The notes under the pieces are model-generated. The model was not told the DNA's origin, did not search any database, and saw only the letters and a program-made list of their open reading frames with translations. Positions 42,260 to 54,746 of a stretch of DNA of 64,000 bases are shown one piece after another (the stretch's first letter is position 1; each line of letters starts with the position of its first letter). The position numbers and the translations under genes were made by a program. The DNA is from Thysanoteuthis rhombus (lineage: Eukaryota; Mollusca; Cephalopoda; Oegopsida; Thysanoteuthidae), in contig OY735206.1 of assembly GCA_963457665.1 (NCBI GenBank), forward strand, positions 52,273,868-52,337,867. The letters are read 5' to 3'.

Positions 42260-44880
42260 TGAACCTACACTTAAAGTCAGAGGCAGTCCGTAATAAAGAA
42301 TGGATATTGAGCCATCATGAATCTGAACCTACACTTAAAGTCAAAGGCAGTCGGGAATAGAGAATTGATAATGAGCCATCATGAATATGAACTTACGCTC
42401 AAAGTCAAAGGCAGTCCTAAATAGAGAATTGATATTGAGCCATCATGAATCTGAACCTACACTTAAAGTCAAAGGCAGTCCCAGATAGAGAATGGATATT
42501 GAGCCATCATGAATCTGAACCTACACTCAAAGTCAAAGGCAGTCCGAAATAGAGGATGGATATTGAGCCATCATGAATCTGAACCTACACTTAAAGTCAA
42601 AGGCAGTCCGAGATAGAGAATGGATTTCGAGACATTATGAATCTGAACCTACACCTAAAGTCAAAGGCAGTCCCGGACAGAGAATGGATATTGAGCTATC
42701 ATGAATCTGAACCTACACCTAAAGTCAAAGGCAGTCCGAAATAGAGAATGGATATTGAGCCATCATGAATCTGAACCTACACTTAAAGTCAAAGTTAGTC
42801 CAAAATAGAGAATGGATATTGAGCCATCATGAATCTGAACCTACAGTTAAAGTTAGAGGCAGTCTGAGATAGAGAATGGATATTGAGCCATCATGAATCT
42901 GAACTTACTCTTAAAGTCAAAGGCAGTCCGACATAGAGAATTGATATTGAGCTATCATGAATCTGAAACTATGCTTGAAGTCAAAATGCAGTCTGAGATA
43001 GAGAATGGATATTGAGCCATCATGAATCTGAACTTACGCTTAAAGTCAAAGGCAGTCCGAGATCGAAAATGGATATTGAGCCATCATGAATCTGAATATA
43101 CGCTTAAAGTCAAAGGCAGTCTGAAATAGAGAATGGATATTGAGCCATCATGGATCTTAACCTATGCTTGAAGTCAAAATGCAATCTGAGATAGAGAATG
43201 GATATTGAGCCATCATGAATCTGAACCTACACTTAAAGTCAAAGGTAGTCCGAAATAGAGAATGGATATTGATTCATCATGAATCCGAACCTACACTTAA
43301 AGTCAAAGGCAGTCTGAGATAGAGAATGGATATTGAGCCATCATGAATCTGAACCTACACTTAAAGTCAAAGGCAGTCCGAGATAGAGAATGGATATTGA
43401 TTCATCATGAATCTGAACCTACACTTCAAGTCAAAGGCAGTCTGAGATTGAGAATGGATATCGAGCCATCATGAATCTGAACCTATGCTTGAAGTCAAAA
43501 TGCAGTCTGAGATAGAGAATGGATATTGAGCCATCATGAATCTGAACTTACGCTTAATGTCAGAGGCAGTCCGAAATAGAGGATGGATATTGAGCCATCA
43601 TGAATCTGAACCTACACTTAAAGTCAAAGGCAGTCTGAGATAGAGAATGGATATTGAGCCATCATGAATCTGAACCTATGCTTGAAGTCAAAATGCAGTC
43701 TGAGATAGAGAATGGATATTGAGCCAGCATGAATCTGAACCTAAGCTTAAAGTCAAAGGCAGTCCGAGATAGAGAATTGATATTGAGCCATCATGAATAT
43801 TAACCTATGCTTAAAGTCAAAATGCAGTCTGAGATAGAGAATGGATATTGAGCCATTATTAATCTGAACCTACACCTAAAGTCAAAGGCAGTCCGAGGTA
43901 AAGAATGGATATTGAGCCATCATGAATCTGAACCTACACCTAAAGTCAAAGGCAGTCCGAAATAGAGAATGGATATTGAGCCATCATGAATCTGAACCTA
44001 CACTTAAAGTCAAAGTTAGTCCAAAATAGAGAATGGATATTGAGCCATCATGAATCTGAACCTACAGTTAAAGTTAGAGGCAGTCTGAGATTGAGAATGG
44101 ATATTGAGCCATCATGAATCTGAACTTACTCTTAAAGTCAAAGGCAGTCCGACATAGAGAATTGATATTGAGCCATCATGAATCTGAACCTATGCTTGAA
44201 GTCAAAATGCAGTCTGAGATAGAGAATGGATATTGAGCCATCATGAATCTGAACTTACGCTTAAAGTCAAAGGCAGTCCGAGATCGAAAATGGATATTGA
44301 GCCATCATGAATCTGAACCTACACCTAAAGTCAAAGGCAGTCCGAAATAGAGAATGGATATTGAGCCATCATGAATCTGAACCTACACTTAAAGTCAAAG
44401 TTAGTCCAAAATAGAGAATGGATATTGAGCCATCATGAATCTGAACCTACAGTTAAAGTTAGAGGCAGTCTGAGATAGAGAATGGATATTGAGCCATTAT
44501 GAATCCGAACCTATGCTTGAAGTCAAAATGCAGTCTGAGATAGAGAATGGATATTGAGCCAGCATGAATCTGAACCTAAGCTTAAAGTCAAAGGCAATCC
44601 AAGATAGAGAATTGATATTGAGCCATCATGAATATTAACCTATGCTTAAAGTCAAAATGCAGTCCGAGATAGAGAATGGATATTGAGCCATCATGAATCT
44701 GAACCAACACTTAAAGTCAAAGGCAGTCCGTAATAAAGAATGGATATTGAGCCATCATGAATCTGAACCTACACTTAAAGTCAAAGGCAGTCGGAAATAG
44801 AGAATTGATAATGAGCCATCATGAATATGAACTTACGCTCAAAGTCAAAGGCAGTCGTAAATAGAGAATTGATATTGAGC
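42260..44880. repeat. Mosaic satellite segment with repeated marker monomers
   Basis: The marker CTACAGTTAAAGTTAGAGGC occurs at 42,841, 44,062, 44,447, 45,217 and 47,270. The pair CAGTCGGGAATAG/CAGTCGGAAATAG followed by AGAATTGATAATGAGCC recurs at offset 2,440 (42,361/44,801). The spacings are irregular, so this zone looks like several overlapping duplications rather than one regular higher-order repeat. Confidence 0.65.
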
Positions 44881-47800
44881 CATCATGAATCTGAACCTAC
44901 ACTTAAAGTCAAAGGCAGTCCCAGATAGAGAATGGATTTTGAGCCATCATGAATCTGAACCTACACTCAAAGTCAAAGGCAGTCCGAAATAGAGGATGGA
45001 TATTGAGCCATCATGAATCTGAACCTACACTTAAAGTCAAAGGCAGTCCGAGATAGAGAATGGATATTGAGACATCATGAATCTGAACTTACACCTAAAG
45101 TCAAAGGCAGTCCGAAATAGAGAATGGATATTGAGCCATCATGAATCTGAACCTACACTTAAAGTCAAAGGCAGTCCAAAATAGAGAATGGATATTGAGC
45201 CATCATGAATCTGAACCTACAGTTAAAGTTAGAGGCAGTCTGAGATAGAGAATGGATATTGAGCCATCATGAATCTGAACTTACTCTTAAAGTCAAAGGC
45301 AGTCCGACATAGAGAATTGATATTGAGCCATCATGAATCTGAACCTATGCTTGAAGTCAAAATGCAGTCTGAGATAGAGAATGGATATTGAGCCATCATG
45401 AATCTGAACTTACGCTTAAAGTCAAAGGCAGTCCGAGATCGAAAATGGATATTGAGCCATCATGAATCTGAATATACGCTTAAAGTCAAAGGCAGTCTGA
45501 AATAGAAAATGGATATTGAGCCATCATGGATCTTAACCTATGCTTGAAGTCAAAATGCAATCCGAGATAGAGAATGGATATTGAGCCATCATGAATCTGA
45601 ACCTACACTTAAAGTCAAAGGTAGTCCGAAATAGAGAATGGATATTGATTCATCATGAATCTGAACCTACACTTAAAGTCAAAGGCAGTCTGAGATTGAG
45701 AATGGATATCGAGCTATCATGAATCTGAACCTCTGCTTGAAGTCAAAATGCAGTCTGAGATAGAGAATGGATATTGAGCCATCATGAATCTGAACCTACG
45801 CTTAAAGTCAAAGGCAGTCTGAGATAGAGAATGGATATTGAGCCATCATGAATCTGAACCTATGCTTGAAGTCAAAATGCAGTCTGAGATAGAGAATGGA
45901 TATTGAGCCATCATGAATCTGAACTTACACTTAAAGTCAAAGGCAGTCCAAAATAGAGAATGGATATTGAGCCATCATGAATCTGTACCTACGCTTAAAG
46001 TCGAAGGCAGTCTGAGATAGAGAATGGATATTGAGCCATCATGAATCTGAACTTACGCTTAAAATCAAAGGCAGTCCGAAATAGAGAATGGATATTAAGC
46101 CATCATGAATCTGAACCTAAGCTTAAAGTCAAAGGCAGTCCGAGATAGAGAATTGATATTGAGCCATCATGAATATTAACCTATGCTTAAAGTCAAAATG
46201 CAGTCCGAGATAGAGAATGGATATTGAGCCATCGTGAATCTGAACCTACACTCAAAGTCAAAGGCAGTCCGAAGTAGAGAATGGATATCGAGACATCATG
46301 AATCTTAACCTATACTCAAAGTCAAAGGCAGTCCCAGATAGAGAATGGATATTGAGCCATCATGAATCTGAACCTACACTTAAAGTCAAAGGCAATTTGA
46401 GATAGAAAATGGATATTGAGCCATCGTGAATCTGAACCTACACTTAAAGTCAAAGGCAGTCCGTAATAAAGAATGGATATTGAGCCATCATGAATCTGAA
46501 CCTACACTTAAAGTCAAAGGCAGTCGGAAATAGAGCATTGATAATGAGCCATCATGAATATGAACTTACGCTCAAAGTCAAAGGCAGTCGTAAATAGAGA
46601 ATTGATATTGAGCCATCATGAATCTGAACCTACACTTAAAGTCAAAGGCAGTCCCAGATAGAGAATGGATATTGAGCCATCATGAATCTGAACCTACACT
46701 TAAAGTCAAAGGCAATTTGAGATAGAAAATGGATATTGAGCCATCGTGAATCTGAACCTACACTTAAAGTCAAAGGCAGTCCGTAATAAAGAATGGATAT
46801 TGAGCCATCATGAATCTGAACCTACACTTAAAGTCAAAGGCAGTCGGAAATAGAGAATTGATAATGAGCCATCATGAATATGAACTTACGCTCAAAGTCA
46901 AAGGCAGTCGTAAATAGAGAATTGATATTGAGCCATCATGAATCTGAACCTACACTTAAAGTCAAAGGCAGTCCCAGATAGAGAATGGATATTGAGCCAT
47001 CATGAATCTGAACCTACACTCAAAGTCAAAGGCAGTCCGAAATAGAGGATGGATATTGAGCCATCATGAATCTGAACCTACACTTAAAGTCAAAGGCAGT
47101 CCGAGATAGAGAATGGATATTGAGACATCATGAATCTGAACCTACACCTAAAGTCAAAGGCAGTCCGAAATAGAGAATGGATATTGAGCCATCATGAATC
47201 TGAACCTACACTTAAAGTCAAAGGCAGTCCAAAATAGAGAATGGATATTGAGCCATCATGAATCTGAACCTACAGTTAAAGTTAGAGGCAGTCTGAGATA
47301 GAGAATGGATATTGAGCCATCATGAATCTGAACTTACTCTTAAAGTCAAAGGCAGTCCGACATAGAGAATTGATATTGAGCCATCATGAATCTGAACCTA
47401 TGCTTGAAGTCAAAATGCAGTCTGAGATAGAGAATGGATATTGAGCCATCATGAATCTGAACTTACGCTTAAAGTCAAAGGCAGTCCGAGATCGAAAATG
47501 GATATTGAGCCATCATGAATCTGAATATACGCTTAAAGTCAAAGGCAGTCTGAAATAGAAAATGGATATTGAGCCATCATGGATCTTAACCTATGCTTGA
47601 AGTCAAAATGCAATCCGAGATAGAGAATGGATATTGAGCCATCATGAATCTGAACCTACACTTAAAGTCAAAGGTAGTCCGAAATAGAGAATGGATATTG
47701 ATTCATCATGAATCCGAACCTACACTTAAAGTCAAAGGCAGTCTGAGATTGAGAATGGATATCGAGCTATCATGAATCTGAACCTCTGCTTGAAGTCAAA

Positions 47801-48390
47801 ATGCAGTCTGAGATAGAGAATGGATATTGAGCCATCATGAATCTGAACCTACGCTTAAAGTCAAAGGCAGTCTGAGATAGAGAATGGATATTGAGCCATC
47901 ATGAATCTGAACCTATGCTTGAAGTCAAAATGCAGTCTGAGATAGAGAATGGATATTGAGCCATCATGAATCTGAACTTACACTTAAAGTCAAAGGCAGT
48001 CCAAAATAGAGAATGGATATTGAGCCATCATGAATCTGTACCTACGCTTAAAGTCGAAGGCAGTCTGAGATAGAGAATGGATATTGAGCCATCATGAATC
48101 TGAACCTAAGCTTAAAGTCAAAGGCAGTCCGAGATAGAGAATTGATATTGAGCCATCATGAATATTAACCTATGCTTAAAGTCAAAATGCAGTCCGAGAT
48201 AGAGAATGGATATTGAGCCATCGTGAATCTGAACCTACACTCAAAGTCAAAGGCAGTCCGAAGTAGAGAATGGATATCGAGACATCATGAATCTTAACCT
48301 ATACTCAAAGTCAAAGGCAGTCCCAGATAGAGAATGGATATTGAGCCATCATGAATCTGAACCTACACTTAAAGTCAAAGGCAATTTGAG
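44881..48390. repeat. ~2,053-bp satellite duplication plus 320-bp tandem copy
   Basis: Sequence from 44,881 recurs from 46,934 (offset 2,053; checked at 45,541/47,594 and 45,961/48,014). After one monomer is lost the offset becomes 1,989 (46,141/48,130), ending near 48,390. Within the first copy, five monomers at 46,381-46,700 are repeated directly at 46,701-47,020. The only difference noticed is AGAGCATTG against AGAGAATTG, so the 320-bp event is very recent. Confidence 0.85.
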
Positions 48391-49215
48391 ATAGAAAATG
48401 GATATTGAGCCATCATGAATCTGAACCTACACTTAAAGTCAAAGGCAGTCCGAAATAGAGGATGGATATTGAGCCATCATGAATCTGAACCTACACTTAA
48501 AGTCAAAGGCAGTCCGAGATATAGAATGGATATTGAGACATCAAGAATCTTAACCTACACTTTAAGTCAAAGGCAGTCCGAAATAGAGAATGGATATTGA
48601 GCCATCATGAATCTGAACCTACACTCAAAGTCAAAGGCAATCCCAAATAGAGAATGGATATTGAGCCATCATGAATCTGAACCTACACTTAAAGTCAAAT
48701 GCAGTCCGAAATAGAGAATGGATATTAAGCTATCATTAATCTGAACCTACACTTAAAGTCAAAGGCAGTCCGAAGTAGAGAATGGATATTGAGCCATCAT
48801 GAATCTGAACTTACACATAAAGTCAAAGGCAGTCCGTGATAGAGAATGGATATTAAACCATCATGAATCTGAACCTACACTTAAAGTCAAAGGCAGTCTG
48901 AGATAGAGAATAGATATTGAGCCATCATGTATCTGAACCTACACTTGAAGTCAAAGGCAGTCCCAAATAGAGAAAGGATATTGAGACATCATGAATCTGA
49001 ACCTACACTTTAAGTCAAAGGCAGTCCGAGATAGAGAATGGATATTGAGCCATCGTGAATATGAACCTACACTTAAAGTCAAAGGTAGTCTGAGATAGAG
49101 AATGGATATTGAGCCATCATGAATCTGAACCTATACTTAAAGTCAAAGGCAATCCCAAATAGAGAATGGATATTGAGCCATCATGAATCTGAACCTACAC
49201 TTAAAGTCAAAGGCA
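48390..49215. repeat. Long satellite block, copy C (partial)
   Basis: About 825 bp match copy B at an offset of 8,789 bp (39,626/48,415; 40,021/48,810; 40,141/48,930). It includes the three monomers missing from copy A, so C derives from a B-type source. Matching stops near 49,215, where GCAGTTTGAAATAGAGG becomes GCAATTTGAGATAGAAAA. Confidence 0.85.
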
Positions 49216-50033
49216 ATTTGAGATAGAAAATGGATATTGAGCCATCGTGAATCTGAACCTACACTTAAAGTCAAAGGCAGTCTGAGATAGAGATTGGATA
49301 TTGAGCCATCATGAATCTGAACCTACGCTTAAAGTCAAAGGCCGTCCGAGATAGAGAATGGATATTGAGCCATCATGAATCCAAACCTATGCTTAAAGTC
49401 AAAATGCAGTCCAAGATAAGGAATGGACATTGAGCCAACATGAATCTGAACCTACACTTAAAGTTAAAGGCTGTCCGAGATTGAGAATGGATATTGAGCC
49501 GTCATGAATCCTAACCTATGCTTAAAGTCCAAATGCAGTCCAAGATATGGAATGGACCTTGAGCCAACATGAATCTGAACCTACACTTAAAGTCAAAGGC
49601 AGTCTGAGATAGACAATGGATATTGAACCATCATGAATCTGAACGTACACTTAAAGTCAAAGGTAGTCCGAAATAGAGAATGGATATCGAGCCATCATGA
49701 ATCTGAACCTACACTTAAAGTCAAAGGCAATCTGAGATAGAGACTGGATATTGAGCCATCATGAATCTGAACCTACGCTTAAAGTCAAAGGCAGTCTGAG
49801 ATAGAGAATGATTATTGAGCCATCATTAATATGAATCTACATTTTTAAGTCAAAGGCAGTCGGAGATAAAGAATGGATATTGAGACATCATGAATCTGAA
49901 CCTACACCTAAAGTCAAAGGCTGTCCGAAATAGAGAATGGATATTGAGCCATCATTAATATGAAGTTACGCTTAAAGTCAAAGGCAGTCCGAAATAGAGA
50001 ATGGATATTGAGCCATCATAAATCTGAACCAAG

Positions 50034-50260
50034 TTTCATATCTATCCAACGGGATAAAACTTAGGTAATTAATATCTGGCATTATAAGAAGTAGTAGTAG
50101 AAGTAGCAGCAGGAGGAGGAGGGGGTTGGCAGATGTGGATGGCTCATCCGAAGTTATTGACTAACTTTCATATCAACCCAGTATGATGTAGCTGATAAAA
50201 TAGATATTTAGCATTAATAGTTGTGGCAGTAATTGCAAAAGGAGGAGGAGGAGAGTGATT
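50034..50260. repeat. Two degenerate ~132-bp units at the right edge of the satellite
   Basis: TTTCATATC with ATAAAA, AATATCTGGCATTA and an AGG-rich tract (50,034-50,125) is repeated 132 bp later (50,166-50,255) as TTTCATATC, ATAAAA, ATATTTAGCATTA and GGAGGAGGAGG. The first unit touches the last 64-bp monomer directly. This could be the remnant of a second, older tandem repeat into which the satellite grew. Confidence 0.55.
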
Positions 50261-50410
50261 TACCTGGAGGTCTGGATCCAACTTGATACGTCTCAGATAT
50301 CTATCAAATTACTGACCGACAGACCGAACAGTGTTTTATAGAGATACGTGAACACATCTAAAAACTAATGTAAACATATAAGTACCATTGTCTGTCATGC
50401 TCTCTCTCTC

Positions 50411-50657
50411 TATATATATATATTGTGTCATCCACAGATAGCTGTTTCGTTGTATTACAACTCTCCAATGTGGCTATAGACTATCCATTATCCCATCCAG
50501 TTCCACGAGGTAGGATTGATACCTTCACTTCAGACCCGGAGGCCGGTATCCTATCTCTGTGCCATGGAACTAGATGGCCATGAAGGTTGGATATAAGCAA
50601 TATATCAATTTAGCATATATTCCTCATCCACCAGAGTGTTCTATTCCTATGGAAGAA

Positions 50658-50659
<2 letters not shown>
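50411..50659 (-). mobile_element. tRNA-cored short interspersed element, copy 1
   Basis: On the minus strand a 71-nt tRNA-like segment (50,500-50,570) has an A-box-like TGGCACAGAGATAGG, a B-box-like GGTATCAATCC and pairing ends (GTTCC/GGAAC). The whole ~235 bp matches the copy at 55,991-56,235. This includes a block upstream of the A-box (TTCCATAGGAATAGA, CACTCTGGTGGA) and a tail with CAGCTATCTGTGG. Both sides abut (TA)n, so it probably sits in a TA microsatellite or uses one as its 3' tail. Confidence 0.6.
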
Positions 50660-51802
<1,143 letters not shown>

Positions 51803-52034
51803 TTGGTTGGTCGTACATAAACCACTGATCGTGTTTAACCAGCATACAAAGGCACACTAGTTGATGAACAAAAAAAGACAAGCTTTTAGATATATTATTG
51901 CTTTAATTTCTGATCAGTACGTTGTTCGGTTACACTTTTAGATAAAAGAATATACTTTTTGAGGCCTTTGTATATTTTCTGAAACCTTTGTATGCTGGTG
52001 GGACACCACAACAGGTTTATGTACACCAAACCAA
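51803..52034. mobile_element. Small non-autonomous element with ~50-bp terminal inverted repeats
   Basis: The left end (TTGGTTGGTC, GTACATAAACC, then ACCAGCATACAAAGG at 51,838-51,852) is mirrored at the right end (CCTTTGTATGCTGGT at 51,985-51,999, then GGTTTATGTAC, ACCAAACCAA to 52,034). The outer ~21 and inner 15 bp match well; about 14 bp between them have diverged. Size (~232 bp), absence of an ORF and AT-rich centre fit a MITE. No target-site duplication is certain and the superfamily is unknown. Confidence 0.6.
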
Positions 52035-52711
52035 ATTTTAACGAATATCGCTTAATTACTTTATTTATCTTTATTTATTTAACAGTGTGAATTCATATCT
52101 TAAAGTCAACGTTTTTCTAGTTTCACTACCAGTTAAATATCGCTGATAGTTTAATGATAATATTAACTGAAATAATCGCACTAAGCAGGAAGATGGTATC
52201 ACGTCAATTTCCAAAGTTAGGGGGTGGGGCTGATAGGTGGCCTGCTTTGAAAACCAAGGCAGACGACATGAAAAGAAACGTCCTTTCTTTTTTAACAAAA
52301 GAATGAGTAGCAGGAGGCGTCTGACAAATGATGACAATCGAGCAGTGGTCAGTGAAGTAGGCGTGGTGGGATTTCCCTTATCTACACCAAGCGGCTTTTA
52401 TTCGTTCGTCAGGTTCAAATTCCTCCTCGCTCCTCCGTTTCTAATTGTCGAAGCCATTCGTGAACTCTCCGATTCGTGAACGTAACAACTACTTTTCCAC
52501 CAATCCTTGTTTTGTGGTTATGAATTGATTTTCGTGGCCTTGAGTACCGATTTCAATTTAGATTTGGCATTTGTTTAGCGTTTTTTTCCTTTCTTTTTTT
52601 TTTTTTCAAGCAGTCGAATTACAATTAGTTTTTTTTTTTTTTTTTTTTTTACTTAAGACACACATACAAGCGTAAATTTTCACGCGTGTATATTTTGATT
52701 AGCACATCCGT
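52035..52711. other. Intergenic DNA, no gene seen
   Basis: Overlapping frames of 80-88 codons exist at 52,071-52,479 on opposite strands, but neither has a recognisable motif. Long poly-T runs lie at about 52,590-52,607 and 52,629-52,650. Confidence 0.5.
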
Positions 52712-52714
52712 ATG

Positions 52715-53270
52715 GTACATACATGTACGGCCTATATTTATACATATACGTATACAATTTACACACGGCCTATACTTTATACATACACATGTACAACGTG
52801 CACACGGTCTATACTTTATACATACACATATACAACGTGTGCACAGCCCATACTTTATACATACGCGTTTACAATGTAAACGCAGTATATGCTTTATACA
52901 TACACATATATAACGTGCACACGGCCTATATTCTATACATACAGATATTCAACATGCATATGCCTACACTTTATGCATACGCGTATACAACGTGCACACG
53001 GCCTATACTTTTATACATACATGTGTATAATGTACTTACGGCTTATACTTTATACATACACATATACTACGTGCGCACGGCCAATACTTTATTCATACAC
53101 GAATACGGCATGCAAATTGGTCATACTTTATACCTACACGTATACAATGTGCACACGGCGTATATTTCATACATACACGTATACATCGTACATACGGCTG
53201 ATACTTTATACATACACGTATATACTGTGCACACAGCCTATATTTTACATATACATATGTACAACGTATA
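52715..53270. repeat. 39-bp minisatellite, ~14 copies
   Basis: The unit contains CGGCCTATACTTTATACATA, then CACATATACAACGTGCACA, repeating every 39 bp with variation. As 39 is 13 codons, the plus-strand frames stay open for long stretches: 52,723-53,328 (201 codons), 52,889-53,293 and 52,686-52,913. They encode a 13-residue repeat rich in Tyr, Ile, His and Thr (YIHVYNVHTAYTL pattern). No signal peptide, splice evidence or codon bias supports translation, so I annotate a minisatellite. ACGTGCACACGG keeps CpG and purine/pyrimidine alternation, which could favour non-B DNA. Confidence 0.85.
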
Positions 53271-53965
53271 TAATTTGTCGAGGGTATATGTAATTGTAAA
53301 TGCGTATTTTATAAGTTCGTGCTGGTAAAAAAGGTTCATACTGGATTAAAAAAAATAGCTGAACTCGTGGAAATTCCACGGATCTTTACAATTAAAATTG
53401 TACATTATACATGTCTATATCTTCTCATTCTGTCCCTTATTTCTTCCTATCTTCGTTGTCAGTCCAAGGTTTTATCTATATGTTACTCAAACATGTCTTA
53501 GTATCACATGCAAAATGTTACTACTTCCTCCGTAATCTACTTCACTTTCTTTTTCCCTTACTAACTTATTATTAAACTGTTTAGTTCTTTTTTCTTCTCT
53601 TCTCATCTCTCTCTCTTCTTCTTCTTAGCCTTTCAACTATCCAACATTTTTTCTATTCTTTATCTTCCTATCCTCTCCTGAAACAACTTGACTTCCTTTC
53701 TTTTCTCCCTTCTGTTTACTACACCTTCAAAAATCTATTTTAACGCCTTTTTTTATCCCTCGTCTCAATTCTGTGGCGCAAATAATCTCTATCTTACTAA
53801 ACCTTTGATGTGAAGAGTGGTCGAAAGATCTTGCCTAAGGTGATCAGAACAAAATTTTTTAAAAAGTGCTTATCTTTTCCCCATGCACTAGGACCTCGTC
53901 ATTTTAGTCCGATGTAATAACCATTCAACTCTTATGCAGTCGGACCGTCTTATAGGTGAGTTTGG
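53271..53965. other. Pyrimidine-rich intergenic DNA, no gene seen
   Basis: From about 53,520 to 53,790 the plus strand is strongly C/T-rich (CTTTCTTTTTCCC, CTTCTTCTTCTTAGCC). No open frame with recognisable content occurs. Confidence 0.5.
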
Positions 53966-53970
53966 TACAA

Positions 53971-54110
53971 TTTGGTGTGGGTATTCTGGCGTGATTGTTT
54001 AGGCGTCCAACCTGGATTTGGTACTATGTAGAGGAGACGGTTTTGCGTGGGCGTTCCGGCGTGAGCGTCCAGGCGTCAAGACAATTTTGGCGTCAGTCCA
54101 TTTGGCGACG
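53971..54110. repeat. Two ~70-bp direct repeats, one CpG-rich and one decayed
   Basis: TTTGGTGTGGGTATTCTGGC at 53,971 and TTTTGCGTGGGCGTTCCGGC at 54,041 start two related units. Both then read GCGTGA, then AGGCGTC. The differences are mainly C-to-T at CpG sites in the first unit. Two copies only; family unknown. Confidence 0.55.
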
Positions 54111-54648
54111 GGCCTTGAGAATATGATCTTATCTGTGACCCTGTCTGCATGGATAGTTTTAATGAAACAAAATTACAAATAGTTATTATTTTACGGCAAT
54201 TTTTTAAAAAGAGTATTACTTTTTCCCTTGCTCTCTATACTATTCTGAGTTTGTTTTCGAGTTGGTTCTGTAAGTTTCCACGTTTCACACACGTAAGTCA
54301 TAGCTGGTATTATTCAGGCTTTATACACTAAACATATAAACCAACTTATTTTTCCAAAAAGATTTATGTCATTTCAATCACTTATTTCCCAGTATCTGTT
54401 GATGTGATTTATGTAATTTTCTTCGGTGCATTTTGTGATTTACGCATAATTTGATACTGTGGTACCATGTGTAAATTCTTCTCGTTGGGATCATCAGTTG
54501 TTTTAAATGTAACCATTTCAGGGATTTAAAAACAAAACAGTCATATTATTAAGGCTCCTAGCGGTGTTGATCAAACACCTCTCCCCGTACAGCTATGATT
54601 TTAATGTATAGCTTATGTCAAATTGCAAGTAGTCTATTATTTGATGTA
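54111..54648. other. Intergenic DNA, no gene seen
   Basis: One 60-codon frame (54,149-54,331) lacks any motif. No RNA gene or repeat is evident. Confidence 0.5.
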
Positions 54649-54649
54649 G

Positions 54650-54651
<2 letters not shown>

Positions 54652-54744
<93 letters not shown>
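54652..54744. repeat. (TA)n microsatellite
   Basis: About 46 uninterrupted TA dinucleotides followed by a G-run. The two antiparallel Tyr-Ile frames through it are artefacts. Confidence 0.97.

Positions 54745-54746
<2 letters not shown>

Larger units (their letters stand above)
5861..50030. repeat. 44-kb satellite array, 64-bp monomer, ~690 copies
   Basis: One head-to-tail array fills 44,170 bp. A monomer matching the consensus exactly lies at 9,251-9,314. Its landmarks are AAAGGCAGTCC, GATAGAGAATGGATATTGAG, CCATCATGAATCTGAACC and TACACTTAAAGTC, about 41% GC. The period follows from the 4-base shift per 60-base line and from exact 320, 576, 640 and 1,152 bp spacings between variant monomers. 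Most units are 64 bp; recurrent variants are 63 (GAATGATATT), 62 (TTAAATCAAAGG) and 65 bp (AAAATGCAG). All units have the same orientation. The array begins at AAAGGCAG and stops after AATCTGAACC, with no partial units in the flanks. Frames of 60-77 codons are by-products: 64 is not a multiple of 3, so one frame cycles through three monomers, and the consensus carries stops on both strands. Role unknown: heterochromatic, centromeric, subtelomeric or interstitial satellite are all possible. Confidence 0.98.

Noticed and set aside
8033..48600. Open frames of 60-77 codons within the satellite, including three identical 61-codon frames at 35,366, 39,626 and 48,415
   Set aside because: They arise because a frame passes through three 64-bp units (192 nt) and chance substitutions remove stops. 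Identical copies reflect duplicated satellite blocks, and the consensus carries stops on both strands.
5861..50030. CRISPR-like array
   Set aside because: There are no unique spacers; the whole 64-bp unit repeats, the DNA is animal-like and no cas genes are present.
52071..52479. Overlapping 80- and 88-codon frames
   Set aside because: They lie on opposite strands with no recognisable motif, and the codon content looks random.
52723..53328. 201-codon protein gene
   Set aside because: It lies in a 39-bp minisatellite, is low-complexity, overlaps other equally open frames and has no gene signals.
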